NCBI RefSeq assembly: GCF_036711975.1
Contig: NC_091972.1
Location: 17,241,001-17,305,000, forward strand
DNA: 64,000 nt
Reading direction: 5' to 3'
DNA from: Onthophagus taurus
Taxonomy: Eukaryota; Arthropoda; Insecta; Coleoptera; Scarabaeidae
In this document: in pieces, positions 10,048-22,300 of the stretch
How positions within the stretch are numbered: the stretch's first letter is position 1
Layout: every line of letters starts with the position of its first letter
Program-made: the position numbers and the translations under genes
The notes under the pieces: generated by a model
Told to the model about the DNA's origin: nothing
Seen by the model: only the letters and a program-made list of their open reading frames with translations
Databases searched by the model: none

Positions 10048-10567
10048 TTAGTTACTAATTAATTGTAATTTTAGATATTGGTAAATTTTAAATTTGTAAT
10101 TTGAATTGAATTGTATTGATTTCCGTAGAACACATTGTTAAAGAAAAACTGGTTCCGTCACGATATTCCTTCTTATAGTCGCTAAGTCCATACGAACACG
10201 TTGAAATGTTTTGTAATTTGAAAAATTTATAAAATGTAAGATCATGGAAATATACACAATTTACCGATAGAATTGATAAATTAATCAATAGGGATACTCG
10301 ACAAAGGTACATTTTTGTTTTTTTTTGTTTTCCTTTTTGTTTTTCTTTTTGTTTTCTGTTTTTGTAATAATCTATGCGTTGTACGTTCAATTTGTTTTAA
10401 CGATTTCCATAAAGGAGATAATTTCGTCGACGTTGCTTTTTAAATTTCTTTTTTATAGTGATTTCTGATGATGAACTATGTAAATAGTTCGAAACGTTAA
10501 ATGACTTAACAAAAAAATAAATACAAAATCAAGAGGAATTTCATGTATTTGGATTTTAATCATTAAA
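9526..10567 (+). repeat. Penelope pseudo-LTR, downstream copy
   Basis: Near-identical to 6055-7095 (offset 3471 bp, 3472 after a T-run difference near 10311-10325). It ends in an A-run at the junction with hAT sequence. Confidence 0.88.
10457..10506 (+). ncRNA. Hammerhead ribozyme-like motif, copy 2
   Basis: Base-for-base copy of the motif at 6985-7034 in the downstream pseudo-LTR: same CTGATGA core, 7 bp stem II, GAAAC and GTT. Two copies on one transcript could cut out a unit-length RNA of about 3.47 kb. Confidence 0.65.
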
Positions 10568-10610
10568 AAAAAAAAAAAATGTATGTATTTGTTTTAGTCC
10601 ATAAAATACA

Positions 10611-13088
10611 ATGGAGAAAAAAGTTGCCAGTGGGGCACAAAAGCGAAAGATAAAAAGAGAAAAGGATGAAAAAAGAAAAAAGTTACTAAAAATAGATACA
10701 TTCCTCCAAAAATTGAAAAGAGTAGAAAGTGTGGAATCGGAGACACAGGAAAATCTTTCCACTCCAGAAGTAGAAATAAGTGCTTTTGGTTCAAGTACTG
10801 CTGGTTTAATAAATACAACACAACATCAAAAATCACAAGTGCTGCACTTCCTAAATGAAAATGAGGAAAACAACGACGAAGAAAACTCAGAATTTAGAGA
10901 TCCGGATTTGGGTTATTATGTACAAAATAACATCAATTTAACAGATAAACTTAGACGGTTTTTAGTGGGTCTAGACGATACAATAAACAAACCACAAGGA
11001 CCATTTCCCAGAGATCCGATGCAGAATAATCGTTGCTTTTCTGCAAAATTTTTCACATGCATTACTAAATATGGTCCAGTTCCTCGATCTTGGTTACACT
11101 ATTCGAAAATTCTTGATGCAGCTTACTGTAAACCATGTTGGTTATTCTCTGGGCAAAAAAATCAATGGTGTACTGGTATGCGTGATTGGCAAAGTTTTTC
11201 CAATAAGTTGAACACTCATTCTCTTACAAAGCATCATATTGAAGCGGTCTCAGTGCATAAAATTTGGCAAGAAAATAAGACAATAGACAAATGCTCAGAG
11301 GAGCTTATTCGTCAAAATGAGATCTTTTGGAGAAAGGTTCTAAAGCGTTTGTTTGATATTACTTTAAAGTTGGCAAGAAATCGTACTTCATTTCGTGGCC
11401 ATTCAGAAAATATCGGAGATGATTATAAAGGCAATTTTATAGCAGAAGTTGAATTATTGGCTAAATATGACAATATTTTAAAACAAGTAATTGACATGCC
11501 AAATGGATCAGTTAGATACTTAAGTCCCAAAATTCAAAACGAACTAATTCAATGTGCAGGGCAAAATCGTAGAGGAAATTTAATAAGTGAAATTAACAAT
11601 AGTTTATGTTATTCGCTTTTATTGGATACTACCCAAGATATAGTGAAAAAGGACCAATTAAGTGTAATGATTAGACATGTGCATATTCTAAGAAATGATC
11701 GCTTAGAATCTCAAGGGTTTCAAATTAAAGAAACTTTTTTAGGATTTTTTGATCAAACAGATCTTACTGCTGAGGGAATGAAAAATAAAATTCTCTCTAT
11801 ATTAGACGAAATGAAGATACCAATTGAAAAATGTATTGGTCAAGAATACGACGGAGCGAATGTAATGAGTGGTATATACAATGGTCTGCAACAAAAAATA
11901 AAGAACATTCAACAAAATGCAGAGTACGTTCATTGTGCAAGCCATAATTTAAATCTTGTCAATAAAGATGTGTCCGCATTTTTCGTTACACTCCAAGAAA
12001 TATATTCATTTTTTGGAAATTCTATTAATAGATGGGATTTGCTTTCAAAGTTCACAGGCGAATCAAATGTAACTTTAAAAAAATTAAATCCTACTCGATG
12101 GTCTGGAAGATTGACTTCTCTACTAGCTGTGAAACTCCGTTATTTAGATATTATAAAATCTTTAACACACTTGATGTTGACAGAGAAAAAAGAAATTCGT
12201 GATGAAGCTCAAAACATAAAAGATAGAATGGAAAAATTTGAGTTTATTTTTATGTGCGTCTTTTTGCATAAAATTCTAGCAGATATTAATTTAGCTTGAA
12301 AAGTTCTACAAAAGAAAAATGTAGATTTAGATGAAGCCAAAACTGTTTTAAACCAAGCTAATAATAAAGTTTCAGAACGTAGATCAAAATTTACTGAAAT
12401 AAAAGGTGAGGCTGCAGAAATTGCAAGAACTTGGAACGTTCCCCTTGAGTTTCAAAAGAAACGACAGCCTAAAGTGAAACACCATTTTGATGAATTGTCG
12501 AAAAATTATCACTTTTCTTCAAGAGAAGATATGTTTAGAGTTGGAATATTTAATGTTGTCATAGATACTATTTCACATCAACTACATGAAAGATTTAAAA
12601 GCATGGAAAAATTAAGAAATTATTTTAGATTTCTGGATCCACAAAGATTATCAACGTTAAAAGACAAAGATATTTTAAGAGAATGTAAAAAATTACAAAA
12701 GAAGTATTCAACTTTTTTAAGTGAACAATTTTCATTGCATTTTATTCATGTTCATTCGCTTTTAAAAGACAAGTTAAAAGAATTGCAAAGTGTAATAGAT
12801 TTTGCTAACTTAGTAATGACCAAATATAAATGCTTAGAAACTGATATATCGGATGTATTTTCTGTTTTTATATTGTTCTTCACACTCCCTGTAACAGTTG
12901 CTTCTGTAGAAAGATCATTTAGCAAGTTAAAAATAATAAAGGACTATAGAAGAAATAGTATGGGACAATCGCGGCTGAATAATCTTTCTATATTAGCAAT
13001 TGAAAGCAGTGAGGCTAAGAAAATGGATTTAAAAAATTTAATAAGTATATTTGCAGCGATGAAATCTAGAAGAAAACAACTTTTGTAA
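10611..13088 (+). pseudogene. hAT transposase, one in-frame stop
   Basis: The frame runs 826 codons and is interrupted only by TGA at 12297-12299; reading continues in the same frame without another stop to 13088. In order: a basic N-terminus, a TTF-type zinc finger region (WLHYSKILDAAYCKPCWLF), the DDE-fold blocks LLDTTQDIVKKDQLSV and EYDGANVMSG, and the C-terminal hAT dimerisation block VASVERSFSKLKIIK. This is the family that cuts and pastes the element, giving 8 bp target duplications. The single stop probably inactivates it, although readthrough cannot be excluded from sequence. Only about 45 bp separate the ATG from the Penelope element. Confidence 0.88.
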
Positions 13089-13283
13089 TAATTTAGTTCT
13101 TAGTTCTTGGTTTTTTGTTAGTAAATTTGAAAATAAATAAGTATTTTCAACTTAATTTGTGTTTTTTTTTCTGTATACCATAATATGTATACATAGTATT
13201 ACTACCTTTGCTATAAAGACAGGGGCCAATTACAAAATTTTGCGCCTGGGCCCATATTTTCTAGTTACGCCACTGACAGGAAC

Positions 13284-14055
13284 CGTATAGTGTGGCGGCG
13301 CAACATCTTGTTGGAAGAACAATTGCCGTTGAAATCGACTTGGGTCAACATCATCGGGAAATCTGGTCGTTATGGAAGGAATGAGATCTGTTCGTAGAAA
13401 ACCTAAATATCTCTCTCCAGTTAAGGTTCCCTCAAAAAAGTAAGGACACAGGATAGTATCCTGTACTATTCCGCACCACACGTTAATCTTTTGCGGATAT
13501 TGGGTATGCGATTCTCTTGCCCAATGTGGATTTTGGGTAGTCCAATACCGACAATTTTGCCTGTTAACTTGTCCACTCAATGTAAATGTTGCCTCATCGG
13601 AAAAAATTATGTTTTTAACGAAATCTTCGTCATCGTTGCACAATTGTTGCAACTGCTCACAAAATTGCGATCTTCTATCAAAATCATCTTCATTGAGCTC
13701 ATGAATGAGATTTACCTTATAGGGAATGATATATTGCGGTTTTTTAATATTTTGTGAACCGTTGTTTTACTAATGGCCAGATTCGACCCAATATCCCTTA
13801 CCGTAATATGAGGGTTTTCTTCCACAACGTTATATTCAGCCTCGTCTGAAACATTTGGTCGGCCAAACTTCGACGGATCCCATGATTTTTAAATTTAGTG
13901 ACAATGCGGCTTACCATACTTTGGCTTATGCGTTCATGGTCAGGATATGTTCCGTTAAAGAACTCTACTACTTCTTTTTAAGTTCGAGTTCAATCACCAA
14001 TTTCAATGAAACACAGAATTTCTATTCTTTCCCGCTCGGTTAAACGTACCATTTT
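13284..14055 (-). pseudogene. Mariner transposase, 5' part (broken)
   Basis: It starts MVRLTERERIEILCFIEIGD, a common start of insect Tc1/mariner transposases. The order continues with a helix-turn-helix region containing stops and frameshifts, then IIFSDEATFTLSG (first catalytic Asp), NPHWARESHTQYPQKINVWC and LFFQQDVAPPHYTVP (second catalytic Asp). Reading is cut exactly at the hAT target duplication and resumes at 6044-5941. Stops in the N-terminal part show it is dead. Confidence 0.85.
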
Positions 14056-14204
14056 AATAAATTAACAACGAAAACAAATAAAAGTAAACAAAAAACAAAA
14101 ATTAATTCAAAAGTGATGTAAGAATAGTTTAAATCAGTGCTATAAGAAACAACAAGCTTTACTAAATCAGTGTTTGACACTTATAAAACTTAGAGAATTG
14201 TTTA

Positions 14205-14488
14205 AAATGATTGGTTACCATAATTACTCATGGTTACTGCTATTTTTTCCATGTCAAGCAAATTTGAAGTAATTAAACTTTAAAGTAATTTTTCTCGAAA
14301 ATATTCTTATGTAACGAATATTAATATTGACTGTACTAGATTCAGAAAAACATCTTCTTTCATATACCGCAATAAAAATGGGGGATTGCCATTTGAAAAA
14401 AATATCGATGACGTCATAACTCAGTTAAAAATTTGTGACCTACACCAAAAAGTTGCAAAAAATTTAAATCTTTAGACCCCTCTCAGGG
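14205..14488 (-). repeat. Right long terminal inverted repeat of the mariner
   Basis: This is the reverse complement of about 5620-5905 with scattered differences. It stops at the CCCTCTCAGGG stretch, whereas the left end continues a further 60 bp, so the true terminus is lost on this side. Confidence 0.8.
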
Positions 14489-14904
14489 ATTTAAATGTAG
14501 TAACCACCTACATAACATGTTCTTATTTATTTAATATCTACAATTAAGGCCTTTTCGAAATCAACTTAAAATTTGAGCAGAAATTATCTCCGTTACCATA
14601 GTAACACACAATCCCATAATGACGCCATAATTTGGTTGTCTGTACGTCAAATCTTTTTTAATAAACGTTTCAATATCTCGAAAACTATGCAGTTTAAAGC
14701 ATTAAAAGCTTATGGCATTTTGCAACACCTTGTCAAAAGGAATCCAAAAACCTTAAAATATACAGGTGTTCCATTTGGAGGAATTTTGAAAACTAGTTTT
14801 TTTGTGAAAGTTATTTTCTTTAGCTTTAAAGTTCGTTTTTAACATTTTTTCATTATCATGTCTTCATGAAACACACGTTTGCAACATAGAACAACATTTT
14901 AACA
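14489..14904. other. Transposon-derived noncoding sequence
   Basis: No gene is seen. The motif ATATACAGGTGTTCCATTTGG near 14757 resembles the terminus of the long-TIR mariner at 21066-23016, which also contains CAGG.TGTTCCATTT, so this is probably a fragment of such an element. Confidence 0.35.
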
Positions 14905-15780
14905 TTAAGATTTTCGATTCAGAGTCGGTCGAATTTCTGAACACCCCTTTATATTCTTCAAAGCACTTTCCTCGGCATAAAGCAACTTGACAAAATTGAT
15001 AAAAAAACATGTATCTTTCCGAATCCCATTATTTTTATAAACTCTGCAACGTTTTTGAGCAAACGTCTTTTTGTCTGAGTTTTCAATTTTTCCTTTTCTA
15101 TGTTGTTTCATATTTCCAGAAAATCTACCAGGCGGATTTCTTTTATAAGGCTTCCTGCAAATTAGAGCTAACCTCGATGTGCACCAGAGAACTGTCACTT
15201 TCAATTCAGTGTTTGACAATTTGTTGCAAAAAGGAAGCAAATTTATTTCTTTTCTGGATTTAGCTTTTTATATACAATGTATAAATTTAAAAGTATACAA
15301 TCTAAGAGTTTCCGTTCGCACGGAAATGTGCTTGTACTCTGTTTTCCCTATTAGTACTACACATTCTAAATTGATTAATAGCCTTTTCTCAGCTAGTTCA
15401 ACACTATTGTAGTAGTTATGCATATTAATATGATGCCACACATTCTCAGTACTTTTCAGCAGATCAGATACGAAATCGTTTAATTTTTCACCAGTACCAC
15501 TACATAATTTAAATTTAATGATTTAACCACTTTCAGCCTCGCATAACATTCTCACAAGAGGTCCACGATAGGGTATTGTAGCTTCGTCCAAAGAAAGATT
15601 ATTAGAAAAATGTAGCGATTGTAAGATTTATCAAAAACGTTCCTTTCATAACAATTTGGAAATAATTTAATTCCCACATCTCCTAAAAATTCTTCTGGTG
15701 TGATATTATTTGTATGTTAAAATCGTTTATTTGATCTTCCACATCTGGGCTGGAAGATTTTGGCGCAGGAATGTAGTCCG
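14905..15780 (-). pseudogene. piggyBac-type transposase remnant
   Basis: The minus strand keeps recognisable piggyBac blocks in the right order: LSLDEATIPYRGP (first catalytic Asp region), VRMLCEAESG, HINMHNYYNSVELAEK (the N-Y-Y-N-S block) and a Lys/Arg-rich C-terminal stretch. Stops and frame changes break the reading. TTAA ends were not identified. The Asp normally found in the DNYYNS block is replaced by His (HNYYNS), which by itself would remove a catalytic residue. Confidence 0.7.
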
Positions 15781-16060
15781 AATGAGGCAATGGTTTTTGC
15801 CCACTTGCAACACCAACGTAATATGATTTTCTTATCGTTTTTCTCAATGCGGCTTCTTTATTCGCACATCACGTCGTCTAACCATCTTTTACGAGGTCTT
15901 TTCTCTGTTGGTTTCCATTCTGTAAGGATTTTTGCACTTCTATCGTCTTCCATTCTTCTTATGTGTCCGAGTCATCTAATTCGCCGAGATTTAACAAATC
16001 TGCTTATGTCCGCTGCACCAACCAGGGCATTGAGTTCAAAATTTGTTTCTCTCCATGTCC
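15781..16060 (-). pseudogene. LINE reverse transcriptase C-terminal tail
   Basis: The minus strand reads LGHIRRMEDDRSAKILTEWK and RPRKRWLDDV, the C-terminal tail of insect non-LTR reverse transcriptases (LGH..RM.D.R ... W.P..GRR...W). Only this tail is preserved, with stops. A tail of the same general type lies at 52545-52800. Confidence 0.65.
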
Positions 16061-16350
16061 ATCTTGTTTAGTTACTAATTGGTCCAAGGTACATTCAACG
16101 CTGTTCCAAGTTACTTCGCGTTTGTTACTAAGAATTTTATCACTTAAAGCATTGCAGAATCAAATTAAACCAAGAGATTTGAGTAATAACTGATAAATTT
16201 TAAAATATTAGCTTTAGAAAAAAATGGTCCAAAGTACACTTTACCCTATAATTAAAAGAGAAATCCATTTGTTATAGCCCATTTATTTACAAATATTAAA
16301 ATAACTAAAAATAAACTTAAAATTAATTAAAAAGTATAAAATAAAACGAA

Positions 16351-19300
16351 TTAGTTTCCTCCTAATCCTAAAAAAGAAAACATTCACATTACAAGTTAAA
16401 ATTAACACGTGTCAAATAAAAACGTACTTTTAACTCGACACACTTCAACATCAACCCCAATTTCGTGTAAAAAACTTATCCAAAGCTTCTGTTTCGTTGA
16501 TAATTGATCCCCAGGCCCTTTAACTTCGACAAATTTGCACTAAAAAAAATCAATTTTTACAATTTCAAAAAAAAATAAATCAAAAAAATCTTACTTTTAA
16601 ATCATTCCATAAAAATAAATCCGGCAACCCCGCCCTGCACTCATCATAACTCTCAACAAACCTCTCCATAATTTCCCCAATAACATTTCGACCAATCACC
16701 TCAATAAACCGAAACGTAACATCAATATCAAAAACTTTAACAACACCTTTACACGGCTCTGCCTCCTCCCACGCGTTTCGAACGTATTCGTTGAATTCAT
16801 CTTGTGACCAACCGAATTTGATTTTTTCTATCCTCTCGTCGATAAGATCTTTTCGCCTCGTGTAAAACTCGTCGTGGTTTAAATCTAATGGCACGGTTTG
16901 ATTTGGATTAATAAAAATTGGGATGGCATTGTCTTCTTTGTAAATGATGTCCCAAAATAAAATAAAAAATAACATGTTTATTATTGTGCCTTCGCAGTGA
17001 ATTCCGTTTGTAAATTCGGAGTTTGTTACGTAATGACGGATCGCGAAAATTTCGACGCGAAGATATTCTCGGTCTTCGGAAGATGTTGTATGGACAAAAT
17101 AAGGTTCATTACTAAAAAGAAAATTGTAATAAGTTTTTATTAATATGTATCGTAATGAAAGATGTTAATTAATTACACTAACAAAACTTTCTAAATATTT
17201 AGTTTCCCGATGCTTAAAGACTTAATGAGGGAGATAAATTGGATAGAAAGACGCTTTAGAGTACTCGCAATGATGAGAATAGCTACCTTACCCAAAGCAA
17301 GTCAAGATTTCTTCACTTGGGACGAAGTCATCGAGCTTTTTACTTAACACGTTGACTGCCATGTGTATCAAAATTGGTACACACTTCTGTAGTGTAGTAA
17401 TGCGCGTGATATACCCGCGGCAGTCAATGTGTTAATCACTGTTTGCGAGATGATTCACAATACGATGAATCGGTTGAGTCAGTACAATTTTGTAGTCAGC
17501 GGGTAACAGATTTTGATGCGATTGTGAAACGCTTTCAGGATCAAAAGAAGATTATAGATAAGCCGAATGCAGAAAATATGTCGCTTGCGGATGTGACTCA
17601 ACCTCAATCATGACGCTTCGTCTTCTCCATAAAGCTAGATGTCCACTTGAGAGAAACTTCTGAGACTAACTCTCGATATTTACTCTCAACTCTGTGTCCA
17701 CTTGAGACTGTTTTAGCTCTCCGAGAGCTTCTATAAAACTTCCGAGAGCTTCAATAAAACTTCCGAGAGCTTTCTCTCAGATAGTTCTTTCAGGACCGTG
17801 TCCACCAGTGAAATGTGTCCGTGCTTTGGAAAGTAAATTTTATTTTCTTTCAGTGCTTGGTGTTTGTAAACATGGATGTAAACAAAATTGCAAGTGCAAT
17901 AGTGTTGTACAAAATTTCAAAAAAAAAAAGCAAACTGAAAAAAATAAAAGGAACTGTTGGGTGAAATCATGGATTTGGCGTAGATTAGAGCTGGATGTCA
18001 ACAAATATCAACATTCGTTGTCAAATTGTTAGTTATTTGGCATACTGGATTCACAAAAAAGTGAACTCGATTGCTTTAAGGCACTTATAAATGCAAACTA
18101 TAAGTTTATTGTCGTACACGTGATAGCTTAATAGTGGCTTGGTAGTATTTTGGAAAATTATTAGAAAATATAAACTTAAACGCCTCAATTGCTGAAAGAG
18201 ACTAGATATTGCTGGTAGAAGCCTAAGTACTACTAATGAAAGACTAGATGTTGCAAATAAAGCAGATTCTTCTTACAGAAGACTGCACACTACTACGAGA
18301 AGACGAAATACTGTTGGTAGAAGACTAGATATTGCTGCAAAAGACTAGATATTGCTGGCAGAAGACTAAATATTGCTAGTGAAAAACTAGATATTGCAAA
18401 TGAAGCACATCTTTCTTACAGAAGACTACACACTACTACTAAAAATCAAATACTTTTAGCAGAAGACTTAATTTTACTGTCAGAACACCAAATTATGTTG
18501 TCAGAAGTTACTATTACTAATGGTACAAATCCCGTTTAAATTTCTGTCCAATACTTGTTAAAATTGCATCCTTCGCTTCCCGATTTCTATGTTCATTAGA
18601 TTTGATATTCCAAAGAATTGAATTTTCTTCATACACTTCAATTAATTTAAATATTTCTTCTTGGGACTATTTTCTTTTAGGTGTTATCTTTAAACGTGTT
18701 ATATTGAGAAAACTCGCAGCAAAATTCGAACCGTGTTCGTTTTTTGACAGTTACTCTCACGATAGATAAATTGTGCGTGTCCACCTGAGTACAAATCTCA
18801 ACGTGTTTACTCTCCGAGAGTTTGTGGGAACTCTCTGATAGTTACTCTCAGATGCGTGTCCACCAGAAAATATACTCTCGATAGCTTCTCTCGAGAGCAT
18901 TTCTCGCAAATGGACACTTAGCTTTATGAAAGGAAAAATAACAAATTAATGCTGAGGTTGGATTGGGTTGAGGCGCGATCTTGATTATCTTAATTACGTT
19001 GCTTTATGTTTAAACGATAACCAGGAAATTAATTTTAATTTACCTCAATCATGACACCTTGTCTTTATCCGTTAAGATAAAAAAGTAAGACGTTGATTCT
19101 AAGGTTGGATTGGGTTGAGGCTTTACCATAACTATGATGTTTTATGTTAGAACGATGACTAGAAAATGAAGCCGAGGTCGCTTGCCACTGAGGCTTAACC
19201 TCAACCATGACGCTTCGTCTTCTCCGTTATGAAAGGAAAAATAACAACTGGATGCTGAGGTTGGATTGGGTTGAGGCGCGATCTTGATCATCTTAATTAC

Positions 19301-22300
19301 GTTGCTTTATGTTTAAATGATAACCAGGAAATTAAGTCGACGTCGCTTGGGGCCGAGGCTTCACCTCAATCATGCACTTTGTCTTCATCCGTTAAGACAA
19401 AAAAAAATAAGAAGTTAATTCTGAGGTTGGATTGGGTTGAGAGTTTACCATAACTATAATGCTTTATATTTGAACGATGACTAGAAATTGAAGCTGAGGT
19501 CGCTTGCGACTGAGACTCAACCTCAACCATGACGCTTCGTCTTCTCCGTTATGAAAGGAAAAATAAGATCAACTTCTTATTTTTCCTTTCATAACGGAGA
19601 AGACGAAGCTGAGGATGGATTGGGTTGAGGCGCGATCTTGATTATCTTAATTACGTTGCTTTATGTTTAAACGATAACCAGGAAATGAAGCCGAGGTCGC
19701 TTGCGGTTGAGGATTTACCTCAATCATGACACCTTGTCTTCATCCGTTAAGACAAAAAAGTAAGAAGTTGATTCTGAGGTTGGATTGGGTTGAGGCTTTA
19801 CCATAACTATGATGTTTTATGTTAGAACGATGACTAGAAAATGAAGCCGAGGTCGCTTGCCACTGAGGCTTAACCTTAACCATGACGCTTCGTCTTCTCG
19901 GTTATGAAAGGAAAAATAAGAAGTTGATGCTGAGGTTGGATTGGTTTGAGGCGCGATCTTGATTATCTTAATTACGTTGCTTTATGTTTAAACGATAACC
20001 AGGAAATTAATAATGACACCTTGTCTTTATCCGTTAAGACAAAAAAAGTAAGAAGTTGTTTCTGAGGTTGGACTGGGTTGAGATAGTAGTTAAGCCAATA
20101 GTATTTAGACTTCCATTAGTGATGTTTAATCATTTTCCAGCGGTACATGGTCTTGTATTAGCGGTATCTGGTTTTCTGCCAGCTACATCTAGTCTTATAT
20201 TGGCAGGATGTAGTCGCTTATCAATAAACGTGTTATCTTCTGCCAGTATCTATTCTTTTATTAGCAGTATCCAGTTCTCTATCAGAAGTGTGTAGGTTTC
20301 TGCCAGCAGTATCTAGTCTTTTATGAGCACTATCTCGGCTTTAGTCAGTAATACCTAGTCTTCTAGTTGCAGCATATAGCCCTCTGCATAGCCACAGCGC
20401 AATGGATGTTCTGCTTGACCTATCTTCTTTGCATTTGCATATAGAGAAAGTGACTAGAACTACCATTTCAGGTTTAAGCAATATGCTCAATACTGCTCCG
20501 ACATGTCCTACCAATGGACTGTGGAAGATACTATAAGCACTGATATTATGCTATCAATGCCGTCAGATTTGACGGGGTCACTACCAGTGATTAATGCTCG
20601 ATATTAGATTATACTGCCTAAACGGCAGTCCTGAAAACAAAAATTCTTTGGTTCAGGCAGATATTTGCATGTTCATAGATGGATCGAAAACGCCGGAAAG
20701 GGTCGAAGCAGCAGTATACTGCCAGATATTTCGGATTAAGCAAGCTTACTGCCTGGATACGTACTGTACTGTATTCCAGACGGAAGTATTTGCTATTGAC
20801 ATGGTTGCTAGAATTCTACTTGAGAGAGGGGTGAAGAACATGACAGTAAGGTTTTCGCAGACAGTCGAGCTGCTCCACTATGGAGAATTTGAGCCGTTTG
20901 TAGAAATGTTAGATTTTACTACTAATAATTAACTTAAGGTTTATTTTTATATTACCTAATTAAGTAAAAAAAAATATCAAAGTTTATATGTCTTTGAATT
21001 AACGTATTTCGGTTAACTTTGTCATGATTTTTAAAGTGTTACCATACAATTTTAGTCTAAAACCTATACAGGGACACAGCTGTATAGGTCTCGAGAGGGT
21101 CTCGCTGTGTCTCGCTGAGACACAGCGAGACCGGTCATTAGACGTTTCTGGGGTTCTGGCCAAACCAAAAATTTGAGAATGCAGACTTAAGTATTATCAA
21201 TTACGTTCTCTTTATCTAAAATATTTTCAGATTTCTAGCACTTCCGGTTATACCGGAAGTCGCCACCTACTTTATTTTTTTAAATGGAACACCCTGTATT
21301 TTTTTACATATTTGGATTTGTCTGTTTTGAAGGTTTATAAATAACTTTCCTTTTTGCAATTTGATTCGGCCGTTCTCGAGATATTTGATTTTTTCTAGAA
21401 AAATCTGCTCCAGCGGATATTTGTTAAAAAATCATAGAATACTCAATTTTTGAAATATCAATTTAGGATTCAGAACATGCTTAAACAACATGATGGAGTA
21501 TGTTTTGGTGCCGAGAACGGCTGTCTAGATCGTTTGGTCACTTTACTATGGCACGTTAACTTTTCGAAATTTGGAAGTACCATAACTTCATTTTTTTAAA
21601 TGGCACCCCCCATATTTTATTACTTAGTCGTCTTCGGCGTCTCATTTTACATCTTTTATATTCCATATGTCCTATGCCTAACATTAATAGTTTGAGAAAT
21701 AATTAGGATTTTTTGAAAAATGCTCACATATCATATCAATATTAACCTAGTGTGCCATGGAAAACAAATGTTTAATGACTTAATGATAAACGTCAAAGTC
21801 TGATTTACGTTGGTTGATGCTTGTGAGTCTAAAGCCAGTTAAAATGGATATTAATAACGTAAATAATGTTTATACAAATGAAGAAATCCATAATTTATTT
21901 TTTGTGCACGAAAAGTGCGACAAAGTTCTTAGTAGAACTTGCAGAATGTTTAATGAAAATTATCCACATTTATCTCCGATGACAAAAGGTAAATTTAGAA
22001 GAATAGAAGCAAATTTTTGCATTTTGGACGAATTAATCACGTGTTAAACTGACCAAAAAATGTAATAGATAATGCAACGGAAGTGGTGAATACCTTGACT
22101 TATTTCGAGCCCAGTCCCAACATCTCAATTCGAGCTGCCAAAGAAGATCTGGGAATCATACTACGAACTTTGTCGCGCTTTTCATGCATAAAAAATAAAT
22201 TAAGAATTTCTTGATTTGTGTAAATATTACTTTCGTTATTGTTATCGATTTTAACTCGTTTCAGTACTAATATTAAGGGACATAACAGATAATTATTAGC

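Larger units (their letters stand above)
6055..10567 (+). mobile_element. Penelope-like element, tandem partial plus full copy
   Basis: A 1041 bp segment at 6055-7095 is repeated almost perfectly at 9526-10567; the one difference I noticed is a one-base T-run change. This is the tandem arrangement typical of Penelope-like elements: a 5'-truncated copy followed by a full copy, the shared part acting as a pseudo-LTR. The full copy carries one intact 966-residue ORF, and each pseudo-LTR carries a hammerhead-like motif. It sits at the extreme 5' end of the hAT element. Near-identity of the repeats suggests a recent insertion. Confidence 0.9.
6053..13275 (+). mobile_element. hAT transposon inserted in the mariner (8 bp TSD)
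   Basis: The octamer ACAGGAAC occurs at 6045-6052 and 13276-13283, immediately outside the element, matching the 8 bp duplication made by hAT transposases. The right end reads CAGTGGCGTAACTAG on the minus strand, a common hAT terminus. The left end keeps only CAG before Penelope sequence begins, so the 5' inverted repeat was lost or displaced when the Penelope element arrived. The transposase gene lies at 10611-13088. Confidence 0.85.
5562..14488 (-). mobile_element. Long-TIR Tc1/mariner element split by nested insertions
   Basis: The left inverted repeat (5562-5905) and the right one (about 14205-14488) match over about 290 bp as reverse complements, sharing for example ATGACGTCATCGATATTTTTTTTC. 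The right end lacks the outermost 60 bp. Between them, on the minus strand, lies a decayed transposase in two parts: 14055-13284 (N-terminus to the second catalytic block) and 6044-5941 (third catalytic block). A hAT element with an 8 bp target duplication separates the parts. This is the outermost layer of a three-level nest. Confidence 0.85.
17595..20085. repeat. Dimeric satellite array in FAN1 intron
   Basis: The phrase TGAGGTTGGATTGGGTTGAG recurs at about 18953, 19109, 19257, 19421, 19609, 19775, 19930 and 20062. Two monomer types alternate: A continues GCGCGATCTTGATTATC and B continues CTTTACCATAACTATGATG, giving a dimer of roughly 300-350 bp. A short inverted junction (about 19545-19605) mirrors CTTCTCCGTTATGAAAGG. 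The first copy (17595-17629) is separated from the rest by the element at 17630-18925. Confidence 0.85.

Noticed and set aside
10556-10836. Minus-strand Phe/Leu/Ser-rich frames at the hAT transposase start
   Set aside because: Antisense shadows of the Lys-rich N-terminus of the hAT transposase.
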